From the NCBI RefSeq assembly GCF_000191065.1, contig NZ_GL872282.1, positions 793,928-857,927 on the forward strand: a stretch of 64,000 nt of DNA. Direction: 5' to 3'. Origin of the DNA: Prevotella multiformis DSM 16608. GTDB taxonomy: Bacteria; Bacteroidota; Bacteroidia; Bacteroidales; Bacteroidaceae. The position numbers and the translations under genes were made by a program. A model generated the notes under the pieces. That model was not told the DNA's origin and did no database searches. It saw nothing but the letters and a program-made list of their open reading frames with translations. Of the stretch, positions 1 through 8,027 are shown piece by piece (positions within the stretch are counted from its first letter, which is position 1; every line of letters begins with the position of its first letter).

Positions 1-59
1 GTCTGTCAGTTCTATAATCTTGATCTTTCCGATAGTTGTACTTCTTTTATATGTTCGCA

Positions 60-67
60 CAAAGGTA
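60..67 (-). promoter_or_regulatory. Bacteroidetes -7 box (TACCTTTG) reading off the left edge
   Basis: The minus strand reads TACCTTTG, a perfect TAnnTTTG box. It would drive a gene that lies mostly left of the window. The minus strand from 60 to 1 is open in one frame and could encode the start of a protein (RTYKRSTTIGKIKIIELTD), but the only near-cognate start, GTG at 60-58, overlaps the box, so the true start is unresolved. Confidence 0.45.
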
Positions 68-87
68 CGCAAAAAATATGATATAAA

Positions 88-375
88 GTGTTTTTCAACA
101 TCTACTTAGTATGTAAGGATGCTGAAGAAAAAACCATAGTTTCCCTCCTAAATCAGATAGGCTGGAAAAGCAAAATACAAAATATTGTCACAGAAAAAGA
201 GTTGATAAAATGGTATAAGAAAGCCTTAACAGGCACTTACTCTGAATTACTGGCAAGCAAGTTGCTTAACACATTATCAGAAGAGATGCAGTTAGAGTTC
301 CCTTCTCTTGATGCTTTACCAGATGCACTGACTCAAAGGCATTATGAAAAAATATCAAATGACTTTTGGCAATAA
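88..375 (+). CDS. small hypothetical protein, AT-rich, possible gene remnant
   Basis: A 95-residue frame opening with GTG just behind an in-frame stop. It is much richer in A and T than the genes that follow, which suggests recent acquisition or the decaying end of a larger gene. The product is soluble-looking, with no signal peptide or membrane segment; it is rich in Leu, Lys and Glu and ends in NDFWQ. I recognise no domain. There is no clear promoter or ribosome-binding site in front of the GTG, and no in-frame ATG near the start, so it may be the C-terminal piece of a longer ancestral protein. A hairpin at 460-506 could end its transcript. Confidence 0.4.
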   Translation: MFFNIYLVCKDAEEKTIVSLLNQIGWKSKIQNIVTEKELIKWYKKALTGTYSELLASKLLNTLSEEMQLEFPSLDALPDALTQRHYEKISNDFWQ

Positions 376-459
376 TATACAAAATAAAAGGGAAAGTAAA
401 AGCTAAAATTCAGAAAAGTCTCCTTTCATGTTGACAGTTTCAACCCCTCATAAATATCA

Positions 460-506
460 GAACAACCGCTATCATTGAGTTGTTGACTCTTTGGTAGCGG
501 TTGTTC
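460..506. terminator. hairpin terminator
   Basis: Arms GAACAACCGCTATC and GGTAGCGGTTGTTC pair over 14 bp with one G-T type mismatch and an 18-nt loop, followed by TTTA. It probably ends transcription from the small upstream gene. Confidence 0.6.
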
Positions 507-958
507 TTTACAAATGACTGCTGTCTTTAGTGGGAATCGGACTTTGACACACCCTCTTTCTCGTTCCGTCCAGGCCTCGACAGGACACCAGGCTGTGCCC
601 GCAGTCGGGACACAGAAAGCCGCAAGGGAATCCGGGAAGAGAAAATCCATCATGCAGATGTAAAACTTCAGGTCACGGCTCCGTCCATTTCGAAGCAGAT
701 TCTGGAGATTCCGCATTAGGCTTTTGTTTATATGGGCATTGTCAAATTGCGGCAGACCCCTGCCCATCAGTCGGACTGCAGATGCCGCACAAAAGGCCAA
801 AATCCATCAAAGGTATTTCTCATGACCTGTCGATGCAGGAATCCGGGACGAGACGGACAAAAAAACTGAAGTCCAACGGAATGAAAATAATCCGTATCTT
901 TCCTCTGAAGAAAAAAAACTTTCTTTGTCCGATGGGCTGATAAATCACAGTCTTTGTG

Positions 959-966
959 TAATTTTG
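959..966 (+). promoter_or_regulatory. -7 box TAATTTTG before the MORN-GH25 gene
   Basis: TAATTTTG matches TAnnTTTG and lies 24 nt before the ATG at 991. No TTTG at the ideal -33 distance is seen. Confidence 0.55.
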
Positions 967-990
967 CAGTGTTTTTAAATAATTAGACAG

Positions 991-2718
991 ATGTCTCAAC
1001 TGCGCCTTGGCAGGCGGCTCGCATACATAGGAGGCGGCATGACGGCCGTTCTCCTATTTGCCTGTCTCATCATCCGTAGTCTTCCTCCCTCGCAGCGGGA
1101 GGTGGAAGAGAGTGCCGTGTCTGTCGCCCAGACCTCGTACTACGTGCTGGAGGCGGACGGAAAGACGGCGGCCTGCTTCGCCGACTATGCCGATTCGGTC
1201 TTCACGGGCGGGACGGTCGGCCGGGACTCCATCCCTGCCCGGCGCATCGTACAGCGCGGCTACTGGGTGAACCGGCTGCCTGTCGTCCCCTCCTGCTTCG
1301 GCCGGATCGTCATCCGCTGGAACTGCCGTCCCGACCCGGTCGTCAATCTCAGGGACGCCGCTCTGCGCCGGGTGCTCTTCCGCACGCTGGCCAGGATGGA
1401 TACGGAGCTGGGCGGGCTGCAGACCGTGCGCAACGAGACGGGCTATTACCTCCGCGTACACAGCGTGCAGGACTACGGGTACAACAGAATCGCCGGCTAT
1501 CATGCGGAGGTCGTGCGCCGGATGGACTCGCTCCGCAGCGTGCTGAAGACGGTACACGACCTGTCCGCCTCGCCTGTCCGCCTCCGTGTCCGGCAGGTGA
1601 ACCGTTATTCCATCGCCTCCGGTCCGGGGGAGCGTACCGTCTGCAACCGCCTGAGAATCTACAAGGAACGCGGTGCCGTGCTCTTGCAGACGGCAGACGG
1701 CATGACACCATTCCGTGTCACGACCCGCCTGCGGTCCGGCAAGGCGATGGACGAGCTGGAGAAATACCGCCGGAAGCATCCTGCCGTGGCGGCGGGGCCG
1801 CAGCCCAAGGGCATCCGCGTGGCCGGCGGCCGCTACGACGGTGAGGTGCGGAAAGGGCTTCCTGACGGCTACGGACGGTTCTACGGCGATGACGGCGGCT
1901 TCTACGACGGCCACTGGAAGGGCGGCCGCCGTGACGGATTCGGGATCTATGTCGCCCCGCATGAGTATCTGCAGGTGGGCGAGTGGAAGGAAGACGTGTT
2001 CAAGGGCGAACGCCTCACGTACAATGCGGACCGCATCTACGGCATCGACCTCTCGAAGCACCAGCACGAGCAGCGCGGCCGGTACTATCACATCTATTGG
2101 AACCGGATCCGCATCACGCACCTCGGCACGCTGAGCAGCAAGACCGTCAGGGGCCGGGTGGACTATCCCGTCTCGTTCGCCTATGTGAAGTCGACGGAGG
2201 GCTGTACGGTGCGCAACGCCTATTATCTCACCGACTATGCCGAGGCGCGGCGGCACGGCATCCGCACGGGGACCTACCACTTCTTCTCCACCACGTCGCC
2301 CGGCGGGGCGCAGGCCGGCCATTTCCTGCAATGCAGCCGTTTCGGCAAGGGCGACCTCCCGCCGGTGCTGGACGTGGAGCCGAGCGACGCACAGATTGCC
2401 AGGATGGGCGGTGCGGCGGCGATGTTCCGCAGCATCCGTGCATGGATGACGCATGTGCGGCGGCGCACGGGTCGCCGGCCCATCCTGTATGTCAGTCAGA
2501 TGTTCGCCGACAATTACCTGCCGCTGGCACCCGACCTCGTCGACAACTACCTCGTCTGGATAGCCCGCTACGGCGAATACAAACCCGACATCAAGCTGGC
2601 TTACTGGCAGCTGAGCCCTGACGGGAAGGTGCGGGGCATCCACGGCGACGTGGACATCAACGTCTTCAACGGCTACCGCAACCAGTACGAGGATTTCCTG
2701 AAGCGGCACTGCTTCTGA
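991..2718 (+). CDS. MORN-repeat / GH25 muramidase-like membrane protein
   Basis: This 575-residue protein is anchored by an N-terminal hydrophobic segment (about residues 10-31). It then has a region of unknown fold, about three MORN-like motifs (about 280-345; YDGEVRKGLPDGYG and YDGHWKGGRRDGFG are the clearest), and a C-terminal GH25 lysozyme-type domain (about 350-575). The GH25 part carries YGIDLSKHQ at its start, AYVKSTEG, TYHFF, and the acidic pair in PPVLDVEPSD expected of the catalytic site that cuts MurNAc-GlcNAc links. It should act outside the inner membrane on peptidoglycan. A second GH25 gene follows 261 bp later on the same strand. MORN motifs in front of a muramidase are unusual; they may bind lipid or act as a spacer. 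GH25 assignment is firm; substrate and role are inferred. Confidence 0.85.
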   Translation: MSQLRLGRRLAYIGGGMTAVLLFACLIIRSLPPSQREVEESAVSVAQTSYYVLEADGKTAACFADYADSVFTGGTVGRDSIPARRIVQRGYWVNRLPVVPSCFGRIVIRWNCRPDPVVNLRDAALRRVLFRTLARMDTELGGLQTVRNETGYYLRVHSVQDYGYNRIAGYHAEVVRRMDSLRSVLKTVHDLSASPVRLRVRQVNRYSIASGPGERTVCNRLRIYKERGAVLLQTADGMTPFRVTTRLRSGKAMDELEKYRRKHPAVAAGPQPKGIRVAGGRYDGEVRKGLPDGYGRFYGDDGGFYDGHWKGGRRDGFGIYVAPHEYLQVGEWKEDVFKGERLTYNADRIYGIDLSKHQHEQRGRYYHIYWNRIRITHLGTLSSKTVRGRVDYPVSFAYVKSTEGCTVRNAYYLTDYAEARRHGIRTGTYHFFSTTSPGGAQAGHFLQCSRFGKGDLPPVLDVEPSDAQIARMGGAAAMFRSIRAWMTHVRRRTGRRPILYVSQMFADNYLPLAPDLVDNYLVWIARYGEYKPDIKLAYWQLSPDGKVRGIHGDVDINVFNGYRNQYEDFLKRHCF

Positions 2719-2966
2719 CCCGTGCCGGCATCCGCCGTCCTGTCCATTTCCCGTCTGTCATTGCCGGTTCTGCCGTCCTGTCCGGGCGTGGGGCAGGGTC
2801 TCTGCCAAAGGGAATTTATCGGATCTGCCGGACTTCCAAGGCAGAAGGGCAGTGCCTCCTTCTGTCCGCTCCCTCTCCCTTCCGTTCTGGAGATTCTGAG
2901 GATTCGGGCTGCCTTAAGAAAAACTAAATTATATCCTTTTCAATCCGCCGTCTCAACTTAAAATGT

Positions 2967-2974
2967 TACCTTTG
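2967..2974 (+). promoter_or_regulatory. -7 box TACCTTTG almost on the start codon
   Basis: TACCTTTG ends 5 nt before the ATG at 2980, so a transcript from this box would begin at or inside the start codon. Either the mRNA is leaderless or another promoter is used. Confidence 0.5.
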
Positions 2975-2979
2975 CATTT

Positions 2980-3687
2980 ATGGAATTGAAAAAACTATTG
3001 TTCTTTATCCTCTGCATATTCTCCTTCACAGGACTCCGGGCACAATACAACATCCAATGCGAAGACACCTGCAGCCACATCCACGGACTCGACATGAGCC
3101 ATTACCAGGGTGACGTATGGTGGGAGACGGTGGCCGAAAACAGCAACCACAAGCTCAACTATGTCTACCTGAAGGCGACGGAAGGCGGTTCGCGCACCGA
3201 CCAGCGTTACCTTGACAACATCGAGGCGGCGCAGCGCTACGGCATGAATGTAGGGTCCTATCACTTCTACCGGCCTGCCGTCCCGCAGGAAGAGCAGCTG
3301 CGCAACTTCCGTATGCAGTGCCGCCCGCAGGACCAGGACCTCATCCCGATGGTCGACATCGAGACGACGGGCGGCCTGGGACGCGAGGCGCTGCGCGACA
3401 GCCTGCAGCGGTTCCTCGTCCTCATGACGAGAGAGTACGGCGTGCGGCCGCTGGTGTACACCTACACCAATTTCTACGACCGCTACCTCAGCGGTGCGCT
3501 GGACGGCTACAAGCTGTTCATCGCACAGTACAACGGACGCGAACCGGTGCTGCAGGACGGCAGGGACATCTTCGCCTGGCAGTACACCGGAAAGGGACGC
3601 ATCAACGGCGTGAACGGCTACGTGGACAAGTCGAGGCTGATGGGAAAGCACAGCATGAGGGAGATACGCTACCGACGGCGGCGATAG
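2980..3687 (+). CDS. secreted GH25 lysozyme-type muramidase
   Basis: This 235-residue protein has a signal peptide (MELKKLLFFILCIFSFTGLR, cut near AQ) followed by one GH25 domain of usual length. Visible family signatures are HGLDMSHYQG near the mature N-terminus, YVYLKATEGG, GSYHFYRP, the acidic catalytic pair in IPMVDIETTGG, RPLVYTYTNFY and FAWQYTGKGRINGV. It should hydrolyse the glycan strands of peptidoglycan in the periplasm or outside the cell. It follows the MORN-GH25 gene and precedes the zinc-ribbon gene by 58 bp on the same strand. The start is the only ATG before the signal peptide. Whether it remodels the cell's own wall or attacks other bacteria cannot be read from the sequence; no immunity partner is evident. 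Confidence 0.9.
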   Translation: MELKKLLFFILCIFSFTGLRAQYNIQCEDTCSHIHGLDMSHYQGDVWWETVAENSNHKLNYVYLKATEGGSRTDQRYLDNIEAAQRYGMNVGSYHFYRPAVPQEEQLRNFRMQCRPQDQDLIPMVDIETTGGLGREALRDSLQRFLVLMTREYGVRPLVYTYTNFYDRYLSGALDGYKLFIAQYNGREPVLQDGRDIFAWQYTGKGRINGVNGYVDKSRLMGKHSMREIRYRRRR

Positions 3688-3745
3688 TATGCGTGGAGAG
3701 AGACTGCGACAATTGACAACACAACTATAATCTTACATTACGTAA

Positions 3746-5098
3746 ATGATCATCAAATGCCCTGAATGTGGCCATCAAGTGAGCGACAAGGCACCTGTCT
3801 GTCCGAGCTGCGGCGTGGAGATCGCCGGACACATCGTCAGATGTTCCCACTGCGGCGAACTCTACCTCAAGGAGGAACCGTCGTGCCCGAACTGTCACCA
3901 TACGGAGACGGAGAACCCGTCTGCCGGAAAGAGAGGCGGGACGGACGGGACGAAGGCGGCTGGACCGATTGTCGTCCTGCCTATGGAAGAACATCCGGCG
4001 GACGGGAAAGAGACTGCCGGCGCCGGCGCACAGAAGCCGGCCGGCGAAAGGAAAGAGGTTGTGCGCGATACTGTGCGTACTCCGTCCGCGGATGCCGATG
4101 AAGCGACGGTAGACGCCGATTTCCTCATGGAGGACGATGCCGATGAGGATGTGATCGCTGCCGCTGAGGCGGTGCAGGAAGCGGACGAAGCCGGTGCGGA
4201 GAAGCCGGCGCAGAAGCACGGCCATGTATCGCTGGCGGTGTCGCTGCTCATTGCGGCCATCACGGCCGCCGTCCTGCTGTTTCTGTACAACCAGGGAGCC
4301 GGGGTGAGCCGGGCGAACGGCGAGCAGGAGGCCTATGCGCTGGCGCTCTCCAGCGACGAACCGACCGTCCTTCAGAACTATCTCTCCGAGCATCCCGCTG
4401 CTCCGAAGACCCACCGGGACAGCGTCTCCGCCCGGCTGAAGAGGCTGGTGGCAGCCGACCGCAGCCTGCAGACTGCCGACAGGGAGCTGGCAGCCGCCAT
4501 GTCGGGCAATTCGACGGAAGAACTGAAGCGGTTTCTTGCGAAATATCCCGCCTCGAAGCACCGCAAGGAGGTAGAGGCGCGGATCGACGAGATGGACTGG
4601 GCGCAGGCGGCGGCGAAGGACGACGAGAATGCCTACCTCGGATACAAGGCGCAGCATGCGGACGGCATACACAGCAGGGAGGCGGATGAGAAGCTGAAGC
4701 GGCTTCTGGTACATACCGTCTCAGATGACGAGAAGTCGTCTGCCCTCGGGGCTGTCCGGCAGCTGCTGCAGGGTATGAACAGCAAGAGCAGCGACAAGAT
4801 AGCAGGCGCCGTCGCACCCTCGCTGAGTTTTCTCGGTGCAGGCGGTGCAACGGCGAAGGACATCCGCCGCTACATGACCGACAGGCTCTATCAGGCTGAT
4901 GTCAAGACCATCAACTGGCGCCTCGGATCGCCGGCCGAGATTACCAAGGACAGCAACGACGAGGGGGCGGAGCTCCGCCTGAAAGTGCCTGCCACGCTCG
5001 ACATTGAGCGTAAAGGCGGCAGGTCCAGACGGAGCTATGTCATTTCGGCCGTTGTCAAGGGCGGAAGAATCACAAGCGTGAACTGGAACCAGATATAG
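3746..5098 (+). CDS. double zinc-ribbon membrane protein of unknown role
   Basis: A 450-residue protein. It starts with two or three zinc-ribbon modules: CPECGHQ with CPSCGVE, then CSHCGE with CPNCHH within the first 50 residues. A low-complexity acidic linker follows, then one transmembrane segment (about residues 160-180, LAVSLLIAAITAAVLLFLY), then a long Ala/Lys/Glu-rich helical region resembling TPR or coiled-coil, and a C-terminal domain ending in beta-rich sequence. The zinc ribbons should be cytoplasmic and the C-terminal half periplasmic. Zinc-ribbon single-pass proteins of this plan are widespread in Bacteroidales with no fixed function. A strong terminator directly follows. It shares strand with the two GH25 genes, so a cell-envelope role is possible but unproven. 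Confidence 0.7.
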   Translation: MIIKCPECGHQVSDKAPVCPSCGVEIAGHIVRCSHCGELYLKEEPSCPNCHHTETENPSAGKRGGTDGTKAAGPIVVLPMEEHPADGKETAGAGAQKPAGERKEVVRDTVRTPSADADEATVDADFLMEDDADEDVIAAAEAVQEADEAGAEKPAQKHGHVSLAVSLLIAAITAAVLLFLYNQGAGVSRANGEQEAYALALSSDEPTVLQNYLSEHPAAPKTHRDSVSARLKRLVAADRSLQTADRELAAAMSGNSTEELKRFLAKYPASKHRKEVEARIDEMDWAQAAAKDDENAYLGYKAQHADGIHSREADEKLKRLLVHTVSDDEKSSALGAVRQLLQGMNSKSSDKIAGAVAPSLSFLGAGGATAKDIRRYMTDRLYQADVKTINWRLGSPAEITKDSNDEGAELRLKVPATLDIERKGGRSRRSYVISAVVKGGRITSVNWNQI

Positions 5099-5122
5099 AC
5101 AGACGGGACTTCAAGGAAGCTG

Positions 5123-5169
5123 CACACCGACAGGATTCATGACCGGATCCTCTCGGTGTGTTTCTTTTT
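5123..5169 (+). terminator. intrinsic terminator after the zinc-ribbon gene
   Basis: CACACCGACAGGAT pairs with ATCCTCTCGGTGTG (hairpin 5123-5160), followed by TTTCTTTTT. It starts 25 nt after the stop codon at 5098. Confidence 0.85.
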
Positions 5170-5582
5170 ACAGGGGGCTGTTCTGCGGGCGGTCTGCCTC
5201 TGCGGTTTATCCGTCCCCGGTCTCCCGGTGTGTTTACGGAGACCTGTTCCCTGGAAGAGGATGCTGTTCAGCCGTCTTTCCCATGGGTCTGCAGATGACC
5301 GCCCCCGTCGCCCGGAAAGACGGTCCGTCCTTTCAGCGGGAAGTGCAGTCCCGGACGTTGGCCTGCTGCGTCCTCTGCTCCACGCACTGGCAGTGCCTCT
5401 GTCATGGGTTCTTGCCTCCCTCTCTGCCTCTATGGGGTATTTCATCAAAGTCATCAACGCACGAGACAGACCTCATCGCTCCAAATCCCTGAAGTCCCTG
5501 ATTTCTCCCGATAAAATTTGCATCATTGTAAATTTGTTGCTATCTTCGCAGACAGGAAGTCCGTGCAGGAAGCCGGTAACCG
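5170..5582. other. non-coding stretch before the Rpn remnant
   Basis: No supported gene. The only signal is a promoter-like TAAATTTG at 5529-5536, probably a relic of the promoter of the nuclease gene whose tail survives at 5583-5727. Confidence 0.4.
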
Positions 5583-5727
5583 ATGTGGGCGGCCTGCAGA
5601 AGGGCATGCTGCGGGATGGGCCGAGGCGATGTCCGAGATTGTCAAGCGGATGCGGGAACTGGGAACACCGACCGACATCATCGCCCCGGCCACAGGCCTT
5701 GCACCGGAAGAGATAGCCCGTCTGTAA
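5583..5727 (+). pseudogene. C-terminal remnant of an Rpn/PD-(D/E)XK nuclease-family transposase
   Basis: The last 32 codons read MSEIVKRMRELGTPTDIIAP followed by ATGLAPEEIARL. This closely resembles the C-terminal tail of Rpn-type recombination-promoting nucleases (PD-(D/E)XK family 'transposases'), which end in a helix-turn-helix-like stretch, roughly 'KxMxELGxPxxxIAxATGLSxEEIxxL'. The nuclease domain itself is missing: sequence upstream cannot be aligned with it in any frame. The frame stays open back to 5518, just after a promoter-like box, so a large internal deletion from a complete gene is a plausible origin. The piece is probably non-functional. Family assignment rests on recalled family features, not on a search. 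Confidence 0.6.
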
Positions 5728-5843
5728 TCATCCCGTCACCCCCTGTCCTTCCATCCCCGGCTTCCCGGAAACTTCATCCCCCGTCACCCCGTCAGACATT
5801 CCTCTCCGTCGGAGGGGGGACTCTCTAAGACATCAAGAAAACA

Positions 5844-6947
5844 ATGACACTATATCCAAAACTCATCACAGAAGCCCTGGAGAAAGTAATCTACCCGGGC
5901 ACAAAGAAGAACATCATCGAGAGTGAGATGCTGGCGGACACCCCCAGCATCAACGGCAACAAGGTGCGCATCACGCTCATCTTCCCGCGTGAGACGGATC
6001 CGTTCCTCAAGTCCACCGTCAAGGCGGCCGAGGCGCAGATCCACTACTCCGTGGGCAAGGACGTGGAGGTACACATCACCACCGAGTTCCGCAATGCGCC
6101 GCGGCCGGAGGTGGGCAAGCTCCTCCCGGAGGTGAGGAACATCATCGCCGTCAGCTCCGGCAAGGGCGGCGTAGGCAAGAGCACCGTCTCCGCCAACCTC
6201 GCCATCGCCCTGGCACGGCTGGGTTACAAGGTGGGGCTGCTCGACACCGACATCTTCGGACCGAGCATGCCCAAGATGTTCGGCGTGGAGGACGAACGGC
6301 CGTACGGCATACGGAAGGACGGCCGCCAGCTCATCGAACCGATCGAGAAATACGGCGTGAAGCTCCTCTCCATCGGATTCTTCGTCAGTCCTGACACCGC
6401 CACGCTCTGGCGCGGCGGCATGGCGACGGCGGCACTGAAACAGCTCATCGCCGATGCCGACTGGGGCGAACTCGACTACTTCATCCTCGACACGCCGCCG
6501 GGGACGAGCGACATCCACCTCACCCTCATGCAGACGCTCGCCATCACGGGAGCCGTCATCGTATCGACACCGCAGAACGTCGCCCTGGCCGATGCGCGCA
6601 AAGGTATCGACATGTACCGCAACGACAAGGTGAACATCCCCATCCTCGGGCTGGTGGAGAACATGGCCTGGTTCACGCCGGCCGAACTCCCTGAAAACAA
6701 ATACTACATCTTCGGCAAGGACGGCGGCAAGAACCTCGCCAGGGAACTCGACTGCCCGCTGCTGGCACAGATTCCGATCGTGCAGAGCATCTGCGAGAAC
6801 GGCGACAACGGGACGCCGGCTGCCGCGCAGGTGGACACTGCGACGGGACGGGCTTTCCTCAGTCTGGCACAGTCGGTCGTGACGGTGGTGAACCGCCGCA
6901 ACAAAGAGCAGGCCCCGACGAAGATTGTCAATGTGAAGAACGAATGA
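5844..6947 (+). CDS. mrp: Mrp/NBP35-family P-loop ATPase (Fe-S carrier)
   Basis: 367 residues with an N-terminal MIP18/DUF59-like domain (about 1-90) and a ParA/MinD-type ATPase domain. The deviant Walker A SSGKGGVGKST lies at about residues 103-113, Walker B in LDYFILDTPPGTSD, and IVSTPQNVALADARKG follows. The family binds and delivers Fe-S clusters in the cytoplasm. The CxxC pair that holds the bridging cluster in E. coli ApbC is not present at the expected place (VENMAWFTPAELPENKYYIF has no cysteine), a feature I believe is shared by other Bacteroidetes homologues; it may bind clusters differently. It stands alone, with a terminator at 7080-7124 behind it. Confidence 0.93.
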   Translation: MTLYPKLITEALEKVIYPGTKKNIIESEMLADTPSINGNKVRITLIFPRETDPFLKSTVKAAEAQIHYSVGKDVEVHITTEFRNAPRPEVGKLLPEVRNIIAVSSGKGGVGKSTVSANLAIALARLGYKVGLLDTDIFGPSMPKMFGVEDERPYGIRKDGRQLIEPIEKYGVKLLSIGFFVSPDTATLWRGGMATAALKQLIADADWGELDYFILDTPPGTSDIHLTLMQTLAITGAVIVSTPQNVALADARKGIDMYRNDKVNIPILGLVENMAWFTPAELPENKYYIFGKDGGKNLARELDCPLLAQIPIVQSICENGDNGTPAAAQVDTATGRAFLSLAQSVVTVVNRRNKEQAPTKIVNVKNE

Positions 6948-7079
6948 TCCGTTGTCTCCGGAAATCCGGCAGACCTGCCTGAGACCGGTTCTGAGAAAGC
7001 ACAAAGAACCGGCAATCGCCCTCAGCGGCAGACCGACGTGAGGTGCCTTTGCATATTCCTTATGACATCCGTTCATCGA

Positions 7080-7124
7080 GAGCCTTGTCAGTACTCATCG
7101 TCAGAGGCTGGCAGGGCTCTTTTT
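7080..7124 (+). terminator. terminator behind mrp
   Basis: GAGCCTTGTCAG pairs imperfectly with CTGGCAGGGCTC (hairpin 7080-7119), followed by TTTTT. It lies about 130 bp after mrp and about 90 bp before repeat element A. Confidence 0.65.
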
Positions 7125-7216
7125 CCATGGAATCGGGACAGGGGCAGTTTCGTTTTGGCGGTATGGCGGCATGAAGCCTTCCGGACGGTCGCTGTCCGGC
7201 AGGAACTTGGAGGTCA

Positions 7217-7821
7217 TGGACTTCCCTGCGCTGCGTGGATGCTTTTCGTATAGCCTTGACGGATGAACCAAGGTGATTCATTCAACAAAGACATAGCCGG
7301 GACTGGCAGCGATCCATTCTGTGATCCTCCGCTGATACAAAGACCTTTTCATTTTAATACGTGAAAAAGACAGATAAGATTTTGAAAAAGCATTACATGA
7401 TTTCAAACAAATCATCTGCAAATATAAAAGGAACGTGTAAAAAGCAGGACTGTAACCAGCAGTCTATCAAATGGTTATTAATCCGTTCGTAAAAGATGAC
7501 TGATTGGCCTCCAAAAGGGCGTTGGCAACACCTCAAAAGAGCACCTGTTGCAAGCCAATCAGGCATCTTTCAGGAGCTAAAAGAGCATGTGTCAGCTTTG
7601 AACCGCATAAAAATTTTTACAAACACCGGTGGTAAGGGAATAAATTGTTTGTAGAAGATGGAAAGACAGGCTGATGGATGGACATTGTGTCAATTTACTT
7701 TTTCTGCATTTTTTCCTGTAGTCCATCCTCCTTTGTACGACCATCCGTTTTCGGAGAGTCATGCTATGCAAGTGCACAAGCCCTTTATTCTATCCCCGCC
7801 TATCCATTTAACGGAAGAACC
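7217..7821 (+). mobile_element. repeat element, copy A (about 605 bp, non-coding)
   Basis: First of three copies in this window (others at 26006-26597 and 49896-50502). The right end, rc GGTTCTTCCGTTAAATG, matches the ends of the other copies exactly; the left end (from about 7217, GGACTTCC then GCGTGGATGCTTTTCGTATAG) is the most decayed of all. Internal landmarks shared by all copies are GATGCTTTTCGTATAG near the left end, CTGCAAATATAAAA with ACGTGTAAAA in the middle, then three AAAAGRGC motifs inside an inverted repeat (CTGATTGGC at 7500-7508 with GCCAATCAG at 7554-7562). No transposase is encoded. Left boundary uncertain by some bases. Confidence 0.75.
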
Positions 7822-7866
7822 GGAAATGTCTGCCGGACAGCTGTCTGTCAGAACATCGTCTGAAAA

Positions 7867-7898
7867 TTTGTACGATCCGTTGTTTTTCCGTAACTTTG
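7867..7898 (+). promoter_or_regulatory. Bacteroidetes promoter of menC-menE
   Basis: TTTG at 7867-7870, a 20-bp spacer, then TAACTTTG at 7891-7898: an exact match to the -33/-7 consensus. It lies just outside the right end of repeat element A and gives a leader of roughly 120 nt before menC. Confidence 0.85.
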
Positions 7899-8027
7899 GA
7901 TACGGATTCGGCTGCACACGGGGGCTTCCGGATCCGACAGTTCTGTCCCCCCGTGCGCAGACCGGGACCTGCGTCTTGGACAGACGGAAAAGGAACGGGG
8001 ACCGGAACGGATGAAAAAGGAACAGAA

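Larger units (their letters stand above)
376..990. other. gene-poor stretch with one hairpin
   Basis: No convincing gene. A minus-strand open frame covers about 426-800, and a second minus frame reads CPDCGHSLVSC near 560-605, zinc-ribbon-like. The two are in different frames, so at best this is a degenerate remnant. The only supported signals are the hairpin at 460-506 and the promoter box at 959-966. Confidence 0.4.

Noticed and set aside
426-800. Minus-strand frame of about 124 codons, with a zinc-ribbon-like peptide in another frame
   Set aside because: No family recognised, the possible motif is in a different frame, and no start signal is visible; at most a decayed remnant.
1054-2709. 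Long open frames opposite most GC-rich genes (for example opposite the MORN-GH25 gene, fabD, mfd, tamB and feoAB)
   Set aside because: They follow from high GC with strong third-position bias; their products are Arg/Ala/Pro/His-rich with no recognisable motif, and the opposite strand carries clear protein families.
7658-8014. Open frame across the right part of element A into the menC leader
   Set aside because: It crosses the element boundary and the consensus menC promoter and has no counterpart in the other copies.
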